From: Candidatus Cloacimonadota bacterium
Lineage (GTDB): Bacteria; Cloacimonadota; Cloacimonadia; Cloacimonadales; TCS61
Reading direction: 5' to 3'
DNA length: 14,805 nt
NCBI GenBank assembly: GCA_030445745.1
Contig: JASUTE010000030.1
Location: 1 to 14,805 of the forward strand
Below, in pieces: positions 1-6,145 of the stretch (position 1 is its first letter; each line of letters starts with the position of its first letter). The notes beneath the pieces were generated by a model. That model was not told the origin of the DNA. It made no database searches and saw only the letters and a program-made list of their open reading frames with translations. Both the position numbers and the translations under genes were made by a program.

Positions 1-1
1 A

Positions 2-139
2 GATGTTGATGGAACAACTATCATCGATTCATTAACCTTTGGTGAACAAACATCTGATGTTTCTTATGGTAGATTACCAGATGGTTCAGATACTTGGCAA
101 TTCTTTGATGTTCCCACTCCGGGAGAATCTAACCAGTAG
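2..139 (+). CDS. Lamin-tail domain protein, C-terminal end (5' partial)
   Basis: An open frame runs in from the left edge for 45 codons and ends at TAG 137-139. The visible residues end with GEQTSDVSYGRLPDG, then a Trp-Gln-Phe-Phe segment and PTPGESNQ. This is the typical last part of a lamin-tail domain (LTD, Pfam PF00932), in which the pattern 'sxGRxPDGsdtWxxf..PTPGxxN' closes the immunoglobulin-like fold. In FCB bacteria such domains usually sit in large secreted or surface proteins, often with CotH or nuclease domains. Nothing can be said of the rest of this protein, because it lies outside the window. A strong intrinsic terminator follows 13 bases after the stop. The domain call rests on motif recognition of a short fragment. 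Confidence 0.75.
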   Translation, partial: DVDGTTIIDSLTFGEQTSDVSYGRLPDGSDTWQFFDVPTPGESNQ

Positions 140-152
140 TCCAAAACCCTAA

Positions 153-187
153 AAGCAGCAGCTGGTAAGCTGCTGCTTCTTTGTTTA
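153..187 (+). terminator. Rho-independent terminator after the lamin-tail gene
   Basis: The arm AAGCAGCAGCT (153-163) pairs perfectly with AGCTGCTGCTT (168-178) around the loop GGTA, and a T-rich tail (CTTCTTTGTTT) follows. The 11-bp GC-rich stem and U-rich tail make this a convincing end to the upstream transcript. Confidence 0.9.
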
Positions 188-190
188 ATT

Positions 191-206
191 AAGGGATAAA
201 AATATT
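191..206 (+). promoter_or_regulatory. Ribosome binding site that points to an ATT start
   Basis: AAGGG (191-195) lies eight bases before ATT 204-206. The reading frame has a TAA at 186-188 and no ATG, GTG or TTG before the hydrophobic signal sequence. Translation from ATT gives a textbook lipoprotein signal peptide, so the spacing and frame favour this rare initiator. A base change from ATG (real or in assembly) is the alternative. Confidence 0.55.
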
Positions 207-944
207 AAAAATATAATACTGATTGTTATCTCTTTTATCTTTCTTAGTTGTAGCATTAGTGAACCAACTTCCGAAAACCCACACTTTTCACTCGATTTAC
301 TACAAACTTACGACCTAGATATTCCAGAACCTTCCGGGTTAACATACGACGACAACAATAACTGTTTGTGGACGGTGAGTGATGAAACAAACAAAATCTA
401 TAAGTTAGATTTTACAGGTAATATTTTGCAAATTCTTTCCTTCCAGGGCAACGATTTGGAAGGAATTGCTTACGATAGTGAAAACAACTCGCTCTGGGTG
501 GTGGAAGAAGTAGCCAGAAACCTGATTAATGTTTCTCTATCCGGAACCGTACTCCAACGATTTCAGCAAATTATACCTGGATATGATAACAGTGGCTTGG
601 AAGGTATCTGTTTCGATTCGGAACACTCTCTCTTTCTTTTAAAAGAAAAAAACCCCGTTCAATTGATCAAACTTGACGATAATTATTCAGTTATTCAAAA
701 TTTAGAATTGGATTTTGCGGGAGATCTATCTGATATTTGCTCAACTACCGGCAACTCTTTTTGGCTAGTAAGCGACCAGGAAAAAAGCTTGTATCAGATA
801 ACTCCTACAGGAAATATTTTACAACAATACGAGCTGAATATTCCCAAAACGGAAGGTATAGCTTATTTAGAAAATCATCATGAATTTTATATTGTAAGCG
901 ATTCTGAAAATAGACTTTACCACTATCAATTAATTAACAACTAA
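204..944 (+). CDS. SdiA-regulated-family beta-propeller lipoprotein
   Basis: This is a predicted 246-residue protein. Residues 1-16 read MKNIILIVISFIFLSC: a basic start, a hydrophobic core and a lipobox ending in Cys16. Ser, not Asp, follows the Cys, which suggests outer-membrane sorting by the E. coli rule. The rest is made of repeated blades with the pattern 'LEGIAYDSENNSLWVV', recurring as SGLTYD..LWTVSDE, EGICFD..LFLLKE, SDICSTT..FWLVSDQ and EGIAYL..FYIVSDS. That pattern is characteristic of the SdiA-regulated family (PF06977, YjiK-like), an NHL/strictosidine-synthase-type propeller. The ligand and role of this family are not settled. A binding or scaffold function at the cell surface is inference. 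There is no ATG start; the start is taken as ATT 204 from the Shine-Dalgarno site and signal peptide. A later TTG at 366 would delete the signal and the first blade. The gene sits alone between two terminators. Confidence 0.75.
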   Translation: MKNIILIVISFIFLSCSISEPTSENPHFSLDLLQTYDLDIPEPSGLTYDDNNNCLWTVSDETNKIYKLDFTGNILQILSFQGNDLEGIAYDSENNSLWVVEEVARNLINVSLSGTVLQRFQQIIPGYDNSGLEGICFDSEHSLFLLKEKNPVQLIKLDDNYSVIQNLELDFAGDLSDICSTTGNSFWLVSDQEKSLYQITPTGNILQQYELNIPKTEGIAYLENHHEFYIVSDSENRLYHYQLINN

Positions 945-999
945 TTTAGCTTTTCGCGGGCTGTTCTATAATTTCCCCCATTTTTTGCAAAATTATTAA

Positions 1000-1021
1000 A
1001 GTGCCTGAACAGGACTTTTTT
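1000..1021 (+). terminator. Intrinsic terminator after the propeller lipoprotein gene
   Basis: AGT-CCT (1000-1006, with G1003 bulged) pairs with AGG-ACT (1011-1016) around the loop GAAC, followed by a run of six T (1016-1021). It ends the propeller gene transcript. It also shows that the open frame upstream of the DUF134 start (GTG 1001) is not coding. Confidence 0.65.
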
Positions 1022-1031
1022 AAAAAAACAT

Positions 1032-1060
1032 TTGACTTATGCACATATGTGCATTATCTT
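1032..1060 (+). promoter_or_regulatory. Sigma-70-type promoter of the DUF134/MinD/NifX cluster with an internal palindromic operator
   Basis: The -35 box TTGACT (1032-1037) and -10 box TATCTT (1055-1060) are separated by exactly 17 bases. ATGCACATATGTGCAT (1039-1054), a perfect 16-bp palindrome, fills that spacer up to the -10 box. A dimeric regulator bound there would block RNA polymerase. The nearest candidate is the DUF134 protein encoded 28 bases downstream, which would make this autoregulation, but that pairing is inference. Confidence 0.7.
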
Positions 1061-1087
1061 GTCGGCAGAATTCAAGGAGTGAAGATT

Positions 1088-1540
1088 ATGCCAAAGCCAC
1101 GTAAAGATAGAATAGTTGCTCAGCCACCCTTGTTCAGGTCGTTTAAACCGGCTGGACAGCGACGGCGACAGCTTCCCAAAATAATTCTTAGCTTAGATGA
1201 ATATGAAGCTATTCGTCTAGCAGATTATCTGGGATATGGTCATAGTAAGGCAGCGGTAGAGATGGAAATTTCACGTTCTACTTTTACCAGGCTGGTAGAG
1301 AAAGCTAGGCACAAGCTTGCGCAATTTATTTTGGCAGGAAAAGAGCTAGCTATATCTGGTGGTAAAATACATGTTAAGGGCAACAGAATGCGCTGTTTGG
1401 ACTGCGGAGAAATATTTCTCTCCGATTTTGAGGCAACTAGCGCTATTTGTCAGCGTTGTAATTCGGTAAATATAGAAGACCTTGCCCGCAGTTATGGGCA
1501 TGACAGATGTTGTAAAAAAAGACAAAGAAATAGGAGGTAA
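1088..1540 (+). CDS. DUF134 (UPF0251) family predicted DNA-binding protein
   Basis: This is a 150-residue protein. The start is ATG 1088, seven bases after AAGGAGT (1074-1080). It gives the family-typical opening MPKPRKDRIV and the segment 'FKPAG' near residue 19. Residues 36-80 (LDEYEAIRLADYLG..AAVEMEISRSTFTRLVEKAR) form a sigma-70 region 4-like helix-turn-helix. The C-terminal part holds paired cysteines C103/C106 and C121/C124 in a zinc-ribbon-like arrangement, plus a CC pair at 141-142. A longer version from GTG 1001 would run through the promoter and a terminator and is rejected. The family (PF02001, COG1342) is regularly found next to NifX-like and Mrp/MinD genes in anaerobes and is thought to be a regulator. 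Its stop overlaps the ribosome binding site of the next gene. Control of this cluster through the upstream palindrome is likely but unproven. Confidence 0.9.
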   Translation: MPKPRKDRIVAQPPLFRSFKPAGQRRRQLPKIILSLDEYEAIRLADYLGYGHSKAAVEMEISRSTFTRLVEKARHKLAQFILAGKELAISGGKIHVKGNRMRCLDCGEIFLSDFEATSAICQRCNSVNIEDLARSYGHDRCCKKRQRNRR

Positions 1541-1543
1541 ATT

Positions 1544-1864
1544 ATGCCACGAGGAGATGGAAGAGGACCAGACGGATTTGGTCCTATGACAGGAAGAGGT
1601 ATGGGTTACTGTGCTGGTTTCGATCGTCCTGGATACGCCAATCCTGGTTATGGCCGAGGAATGGGCTATCGCAGAGGCGGTGGTTACGGTAGAGGATATC
1701 GTCGTTTTAGTGGATATCCTGCTTATCCAGCCCCACCATACGATTATGGTTACGCTGCTCCCCCAGCAGCTGAAGAGAAAGAAGTTGTCGAAAATCAGAT
1801 TAAAAATCTGCAAAACCAGCTTTCCAGCTTGGAAAAACGATTGGCAGAATTGAATGAAGAATAA
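1544..1864 (+). CDS. DUF5320 Gly/Arg/Tyr-rich protein with C-terminal coiled coil
   Basis: This is a 106-residue protein starting at ATG 1544, six bases after a strong AGGAGG (1532-1537). The opening MPRGDGRGPDGFGPMTGRG and the following GYC (Cys23) are the hallmark of DUF5320. Residues 20-75 are low complexity, dominated by Gly, Arg, Tyr and Pro, with repeats such as GYGRGMGYRRGGGYGRGYRR. Residues 76-106 switch abruptly to an acidic, heptad-like helix (IKNLQNQLSSLEKRLAEL), probably an oligomerising coiled coil. The family has no known function. It travels with DUF134, MinD/Mrp and NifX genes, as here, so a scaffold or accessory role in cofactor assembly is a reasonable guess. There is no signal peptide, which suggests a cytoplasmic protein. 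Confidence 0.85.
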   Translation: MPRGDGRGPDGFGPMTGRGMGYCAGFDRPGYANPGYGRGMGYRRGGGYGRGYRRFSGYPAYPAPPYDYGYAAPPAAEEKEVVENQIKNLQNQLSSLEKRLAELNEE

Positions 1865-1871
1865 TCGGAAC

Positions 1872-1908
1872 ACCCTGCTTGTTTTAGAAGCAAGCAGGGT
1901 AAATTTTT
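1872..1908 (+). terminator. Hairpin with short T-tract between the DUF5320 and MinD genes (terminator or attenuator)
   Basis: ACCCTGCTTG (1872-1881) pairs perfectly with CAAGCAGGGT (1891-1900) around a nine-base loop, followed by AAATTTTT. The T run is short and offset, so termination is probably partial. The next gene's ribosome binding site starts directly after it at 1909, and no separate promoter is evident. It may therefore set the ratio between the first two genes and the ATPases, or protect an RNA end. Confidence 0.65.
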
Positions 1909-1922
1909 AGGAGAAAAAACTG
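1909..1922 (+). promoter_or_regulatory. Ribosome binding site and CTG start of the first MinD-type ATPase
   Basis: AGGAG (1909-1913) is followed by six A and then CTG 1920-1922. An in-frame TAG at 1908-1910 rules out any earlier start, and the Walker A motif begins only a few codons after CTG. The protein must therefore begin at this codon or an equally rare one. Confidence 0.7.
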
Positions 1923-2780
1923 AAAATAGCTATTGCCAGCGGTAAAGGTGGAACAGGTAAAACAACCATCGCTACCAACTTAGCTGCCCTGTTAGCAGAA
2001 ACAAGGCCAGTTACATTGGTAGATTTGGATGTAGAAGAACCTAATTCTGGATTGTTTGTAAAAGGCAAGTTAGAAGAAACAAATCCTGTGTATAAAATGG
2101 TCCCTGTTTGGGAAAAAGACAAATGTACCTTCTGTGGAAATTGTCAAAAAGTATGCAATTTTAATGCTGTAATCCAGCTTCACACACAGGTTTTAGTATT
2201 TCCCAAACTTTGCCACAGCTGCTATGCTTGTTCGGAACTTTGCCCCACCGATGCCCTTCCTATGAAACCAGAAAAAATTGGCGAAATCAAAACATTTCAC
2301 CAAGACAATTTGACTTTTTTGGAAAGCTGTTTGAATATTGGCCAAGAGATGGCTGTCCAAGTAATTGCCCACACCAACAAAATATTAGAAAAGGATTATC
2401 AAGGACAGCTTATTATTATTGATGCTCCCCCAGGCACTTCTTGTCCGGTTATCGAGGCCGTAAAAGATACGGATTTTGTGTTGTTGGCAGCAGAACCAAC
2501 TCCATTCGGACTACATGATTTGAAATTAGCAGTAGACACGATGCGAAAATTGAAAAAAGATTTTGCTGTTATCATTAATCGCTTTGGTTTAGGAAACGAT
2601 AAAATTTGGGAGTACTGCCAGCGACAAAACATAGAAATCTTAGCTAAAATCCCCAATTCGCGCACAGCAGCTGAGTTATATTCTCACGGAAAATTGATCT
2701 ATAAACAAATTCCGCAGGTAAAGCAGGAAGTATTGAAAATTGCTAACAAAATCCGCCAGCTATCAGGAGAGCCAAAATGA
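1920..2780 (+). CDS. MinD/Mrp-type P-loop ATPase with inserted ferredoxin domain (first copy)
   Basis: This is a 286-residue protein if CTG 1920 is the start; no ATG, GTG or TTG is usable without losing the nucleotide site. Residues 7-16 (SGKGGTGKTT) form a deviant Walker A with the signature Lys9 and Lys14. VDLDVEEPN follows, and DAPPG at 168-172 matches the switch region of the SIMIBI class. Between them lies a bacterial-type 2x[4Fe-4S] insert with cysteines 69, 72, 75, 79 and 98, 101, 104, 108. The architecture is COG1149, related to the cluster carriers Mrp/Nbp35 and to the ATPases of orange-protein operons. It would use ATP hydrolysis to drive assembly or transfer of a metal-sulfur cofactor in the cytoplasm. 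The stop overlaps the start of the second copy (ATGA), so the two are probably made together and may form a heterodimer. Confidence 0.9.
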   Translation: MKIAIASGKGGTGKTTIATNLAALLAETRPVTLVDLDVEEPNSGLFVKGKLEETNPVYKMVPVWEKDKCTFCGNCQKVCNFNAVIQLHTQVLVFPKLCHSCYACSELCPTDALPMKPEKIGEIKTFHQDNLTFLESCLNIGQEMAVQVIAHTNKILEKDYQGQLIIIDAPPGTSCPVIEAVKDTDFVLLAAEPTPFGLHDLKLAVDTMRKLKKDFAVIINRFGLGNDKIWEYCQRQNIEILAKIPNSRTAAELYSHGKLIYKQIPQVKQEVLKIANKIRQLSGEPK

Positions 2781-3658
2781 AAGAAATTGTGATTATTTCG
2801 GGCAAGGGTGGCACAGGTAAAACGTCTATCACAGCTTCTTTGGCAAAAGTGGCAAACACTGAAGCGGTAGCAGCAGATTGCGATGTAGATGCTGCTGATA
2901 TGCACTTACTATTACAGCCAGACTTTGCCTATTCGGAAGATTTTTATAGCGGTGTAATAGCCCAGATAGACCAAGAAAAATGCATAAAATGTGGAAAATG
3001 CAAAGATGTATGTCGTTTCAAAGCCATTTCCATAATAAACAAACAGTATGTGGTAGCCCCTTTAGATTGTGAAGGCTGTGGTTATTGCGCTCAGATTTGT
3101 CCGCGCGATGCCATAAGCACTCCTCACCAAAATGTAGGGAATTGGTATATTTCTTCTACACGCTTGGATATGCCCCTGGTACACGCTCGTTTGGGAATAG
3201 GCGCAGAAAATTCTGGGAAATTGGTAGCTAAGGTAAAAAATGAGGCCAAAGCCTTGGCGAAAGAAAAAAATATTCCTTTCCTTTTGGTTGATGGTTCACC
3301 AGGAATAGGTTGTCCAGTAATCTCTTCACTATCTGGAGCTGATTTTGTGGTTTTTGTTACCGAACCTACAGTTTCAGGCTTGCACGACCTGCAGCGGGTT
3401 TATGAACTAATTGCACAATTCAAACTGCCCGCGGGTTGCATAATAAACAAGGCTGACCTAAATATTGAAAAGACAAAGCTTATAAAGCAATTTATGCAAC
3501 AATACCAAATTTATGAATTAGATGATATAAATTATGATGAAAAATTTTCGGAAGCTGTTACCAATGGTTATACAGCTGCCGAGATCGATAAAGAATATGA
3601 AGAAAAATTTAAAAATATCTGGAAAAAAATAAAGAAAATAGTATTGGAGAAAAAATGA
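2777..3658 (+). CDS. MinD/Mrp-type P-loop ATPase with inserted ferredoxin domain (second copy)
   Basis: This is a 293-residue protein beginning with ATG inside an ATGA overlap. The Walker A is SGKGGTGKTS (residues 8-17, Lys10 and Lys15). CDVDAADMH and VDGSPG (171-176) are the other nucleotide-site elements, and TEPTVSGLHDL (195-205) is the C-terminal family motif. The ferredoxin insert has cysteines 69, 72, 75, 79 and 98, 101, 104, 108, at exactly the same residue numbers as in the first copy. The two are diverged paralogues of the same architecture rather than a recent duplication. An additional Cys35 sits by the CDVD motif. The lysine-rich C-terminal tail is longer than in the first copy. 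A role as the partner ATPase in Fe-S or mixed-metal cluster handling is inferred from family and context. Confidence 0.9.
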   Translation: MKEIVIISGKGGTGKTSITASLAKVANTEAVAADCDVDAADMHLLLQPDFAYSEDFYSGVIAQIDQEKCIKCGKCKDVCRFKAISIINKQYVVAPLDCEGCGYCAQICPRDAISTPHQNVGNWYISSTRLDMPLVHARLGIGAENSGKLVAKVKNEAKALAKEKNIPFLLVDGSPGIGCPVISSLSGADFVVFVTEPTVSGLHDLQRVYELIAQFKLPAGCIINKADLNIEKTKLIKQFMQQYQIYELDDINYDEKFSEAVTNGYTAAEIDKEYEEKFKNIWKKIKKIVLEKK

Positions 3659-3993
3659 GAATAGCATTCACTTCCCAAGGCTCTACTTGGAATGACCCGA
3701 TCGATCCACGCTTTGGCAGAGCTCCCTATCTGCTTATATACGACGAAGAAACCGACAAACTGGAAGTTATCGATAACACAGCTATAAACCAGGTTGCACA
3801 TGGTGCTGGGCCAGAGACTGCTCGCAAATTATTCCAAGCTAAGCCAAAAGTGCTTATAACTGGCAACGGGCCTGGTGGAAATGCTGCCCGTGTTTTGGAA
3901 AACGCTAATATAACCATTTATATCGGTGCTGGCAGCCTTACTGTTGAACAGGCTTATAAAAAATATAAGAATAATGAACTGAAAAATTACTGA
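3655..3993 (+). CDS. NifX/NifB-C-terminal family cofactor protein, cysteine-free
   Basis: This is a 112-residue protein starting in an ATGA overlap with the second ATPase. It has the single-domain fold of the dinitrogenase iron-molybdenum cofactor family (PF02579, COG1433): an opening MRIAFTSQG, 'DPRFGRAPYLLIYD' (17-30), a central 'GPETARKLFQAKPKVLITGNGPGGNAARVL' region, and the closing AYKKY. Relatives include NifX, NafY and the orange protein, which carry metal-sulfur clusters non-covalently. This copy has no cysteine and only one histidine (His49), so any cofactor would be held mostly by other residues or by a partner. Coupling to the two ATPases makes it their likely client or delivery protein (inference). 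A terminator follows. Confidence 0.9.
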   Translation: MRIAFTSQGSTWNDPIDPRFGRAPYLLIYDEETDKLEVIDNTAINQVAHGAGPETARKLFQAKPKVLITGNGPGGNAARVLENANITIYIGAGSLTVEQAYKKYKNNELKNY

Positions 3994-4014
3994 AAATTTA
4001 CTTGAACTTTTTAT

Positions 4015-4063
4015 TTCTCCTATCCAGATGGATTTAAAAAATTCACTATAGGAGAAGTTTTTT
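4015..4063 (+). terminator. Intrinsic terminator after the first NifX-family gene
   Basis: TTCTCCTAT (4015-4023) pairs perfectly with ATAGGAGAA (4048-4056), closing a long loop that contains its own small ATCC/GGAT hairpin. G and six T (4058-4063) follow. It separates the ATPase transcript from the DUF89 gene, whose AGGAA ribosome binding site starts directly after it. Confidence 0.75.
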
Positions 4064-4074
4064 AGGAATATATT

Positions 4075-4923
4075 ATGAAAACTTATTTAGATTGTTTCCC
4101 CTGCTTTTTAAACCAAGCTTTAAAAACAACACGTATAATTACAGATGATGAGGAATTGATACACTTTATTTTGGGTGAAATTGGCACTATACTGAAAAAT
4201 ATTCCCCTGCACAACACCCCGCCAGAGACTGGCGAGCTTATCTACCTTACAATATCCGAGCATACTGGTGTAGCAGATCCTTATAAAAAAATCAAAGAAA
4301 CCAACATCGCCGAAGCTAAGCAGTTTCTTCCTTATATCAAAAAAATGTCTGCAAAATTTGAAGATAAACTACTTTTTGCCACCAAAATGGCAATCGCCGG
4401 CAATGTAATAGACCTGGGAGTAAATAGCGAATTTAACATAGGCAAAGAGATAGAAACAAATTTGGAAAAAGATTTTACCATCGATCATTTTCACGACTTT
4501 AAAAAAGCTGTGGAAAAAGCTGAGACTATTCTTTACTTAGGCGATAATGCTGGTGAGGCTGTTTTCGATACCATACTTTTACAGCAACTACCGGGTAAGG
4601 CATATTACGCCGTACGTAATCTTCCTATAATAAATGATGTTACCAAAGAAGATGCGGTTGCAGCGGGTGTAGATAAGTTTGCCGAGATCATCTCTTCCGG
4701 ATGCCAGGCACCCGGTATTATTCTAAAACATTGCAGCCATCATTTTTGCCAGATATTCAAGCAAGCTGACCTGATAATTAGTAAAGGTCAGGGTAATTAT
4801 GAAGGACTTTCCACAGAAAAATATCCTATCTTTTTTTTATTGAAAACCAAGTGCAGCGTAATTGCCAATGATTTGGGTGTTCCCAAAGATTCTATTGTTT
4901 TAAAGAAAGCGAATAATAAATGA
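4075..4923 (+). CDS. DUF89 family (ARMT1-like, AF1104-type) metal-dependent phosphatase
   Basis: This is a 282-residue protein starting at ATG 4075 after AGGAA (4064-4068). It opens with MKTYLDCFPC (Cys7, Cys10), the start of the short prokaryotic DUF89 branch (COG1578). Metal-site motifs are GN (109-110) with D113, LGDNAGE (155-161; Asp157 and Asn158 are the expected metal ligands), IINDVT (185-190) and SKGQGNYE (236-243). The family contains damage-control phosphatases that hydrolyse phosphorylated metabolites with Mn, Ni or Co. The substrate of the AF1104-type branch is not established. The length is normal. The stop overlaps the start of the MFS gene (ATGA). Its position inside a cofactor cluster suggests a housekeeping role on a sugar-phosphate or cofactor side product, which is inference. 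Confidence 0.88.
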   Translation: MKTYLDCFPCFLNQALKTTRIITDDEELIHFILGEIGTILKNIPLHNTPPETGELIYLTISEHTGVADPYKKIKETNIAEAKQFLPYIKKMSAKFEDKLLFATKMAIAGNVIDLGVNSEFNIGKEIETNLEKDFTIDHFHDFKKAVEKAETILYLGDNAGEAVFDTILLQQLPGKAYYAVRNLPIINDVTKEDAVAAGVDKFAEIISSGCQAPGIILKHCSHHFCQIFKQADLIISKGQGNYEGLSTEKYPIFFLLKTKCSVIANDLGVPKDSIVLKKANNK

Positions 4924-6092
4924 AAAAGAAGTTTCAGTTAGGCAATATCATCACAATTTCTGCTGCTCATCTCATCCATGATTTTCATTCGGCATTTTTG
5001 GCTCCTATATTACCACTATTAATTCAGAAATTAGGAATTTCTCTCTCTTTAGCAGGGCTTTTGGATGTTGTGCGCCGACTACCTTCGCTTTTAAACCCAT
5101 TGGTAGGCATTTTAGCCGATAAGATCTGTGTGCGCTATTTCATTATTATAGCCCCATTTATCACCGGTTTGGTGATGAGTTTGTTGGGTTTAGCCCCCAC
5201 CTATGCAGTTTTGGTAATAATGCTACTAGTAGCTGGCATCAGTTCCACTCTTTTTCATGTACCAGCACCGGTAATGATAAAAAATATAGCTGGTAAACGT
5301 ATCGGCAAAGGAATGAGTTTTTATATGGTGGGAGGAGAATTAGCACGTACTTTAGGACCACTTATCATCACAACTGCTGTCTCTTGGTGGGGGTTGGAAG
5401 GAACTTTCAGACTTATACCTATCTCGCTTGCAGCTTCCATTGTGCTTTATATTCGTCTAAAAAATATAAAACTAAGTGAAGAACAATTAAAACAGAAGAA
5501 AAAATCGCATCCCGGTGCCACGTTTAAAAAATTATTACCATTTTTCCTAACAGTAAGTGGTATTTTATTTTTCCGCGCTGCTATAAAATCTTCACTTACC
5601 ATATTTCTGCCAACCTACCTCAGTGATAAAGGCGAATCCTTCTTTTTTGCCGGTATTTCGCTTTCGATACTACAATTTTCCGGAGCTGCTGGCACCTTTC
5701 TTGCTGGTTCTATCTCCGACAAAATAGGTAGAAAACCAACTTTGCTAACTATTTCAATTTTAAATCCTATTCTAATGTGGTTGTTCATAGTTTTCAACAG
5801 CGGCATTCTGATGCTGCCAATATTGCTAATGATGGGATTTATCTTATTTGCTTCTGGACCCGTTTTGTTAGCACTAGTGCAAGACACCAATTCCGAACAT
5901 CCTGCCTTTGTAAATGGAATTTATATGACCATAAATTTTGTTATGGGTTCCTTATTGGTTTTATTAATCGGAATTTTAGGCGATAGCATTGGCCTACAAA
6001 CTACCTACAAAATCTGTGCTACTCTATCTGTAGGCACTATTCCCTTCGTGCTGTTGCTTCCCTCTCATAAATCATCAAAAGAAAGAATATAA
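4920..6092 (+). CDS. Major facilitator superfamily transporter, fosmidomycin-resistance (Fsr)-like
   Basis: This is a 390-residue inner-membrane protein with about 12 hydrophobic segments and a charged central loop near residues 181-205. The first-half motif A is LVGILADKICVRYFI (61-75) and the second-half copy is LAGSISDKIGRKPTLL (261-276). The opening SAAHLIHDFHSAFLAPILPLL region and the segment FHVPAPVMIKNIAGKRIG..FYMVGGELARTLGPL (112-148) resemble the Fsr subfamily, whose members export fosmidomycin and other small compounds. The natural substrate is unknown. It is translationally coupled to the DUF89 gene (ATGA overlap), so the two may act on related compounds. ispD and ispF, genes of the pathway that fosmidomycin inhibits, begin about 1 kb downstream, but in a separate transcription unit. 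Confidence 0.85.
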   Translation: MKKKFQLGNIITISAAHLIHDFHSAFLAPILPLLIQKLGISLSLAGLLDVVRRLPSLLNPLVGILADKICVRYFIIIAPFITGLVMSLLGLAPTYAVLVIMLLVAGISSTLFHVPAPVMIKNIAGKRIGKGMSFYMVGGELARTLGPLIITTAVSWWGLEGTFRLIPISLAASIVLYIRLKNIKLSEEQLKQKKKSHPGATFKKLLPFFLTVSGILFFRAAIKSSLTIFLPTYLSDKGESFFFAGISLSILQFSGAAGTFLAGSISDKIGRKPTLLTISILNPILMWLFIVFNSGILMLPILLMMGFILFASGPVLLALVQDTNSEHPAFVNGIYMTINFVMGSLLVLLIGILGDSIGLQTTYKICATLSVGTIPFVLLLPSHKSSKERI

Positions 6093-6145
6093 TTTGGGAG
6101 CTTACGCAATTTGCTTCCTAGAAAAAAAATAAAAGGAGAAAAAAT

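Noticed and set aside
366-944. TTG 366 as the start of the propeller protein
   Set aside because: The frame upstream encodes a full lipoprotein signal peptide and the first propeller blade.
1001-1087. Upstream GTG start for the DUF134 protein, adding 29 residues
   Set aside because: This stretch contains a terminator, the promoter and the palindrome. The family starts at MPKPRK, and AAGGAG fits ATG 1088.
1346-1873. A 175-codon open frame on the minus strand
   Set aside because: It lies antisense to the DUF134 and DUF5320 genes, both of which have clear family motifs and ribosome binding sites. Its Ser/Thr-rich translation mirrors the Gly/Arg codons of DUF5320.
2016-2780. TTG 2016 as the start of the first ATPase
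   Set aside because: It would remove the Walker A motif, which is intact and in frame from 1920.
2777-3658. Recent tandem duplication of the ATPase gene
   Set aside because: Motifs and cysteine positions match, but the sequences outside them have diverged strongly, so the duplication is old.
6096-6118. GGGAGC/GCTTCC hairpin between the MFS and second NifX-family genes as a terminator
   Set aside because: The stem is six pairs with one G-T, and A-rich sequence follows instead of a T run on the coding strand.
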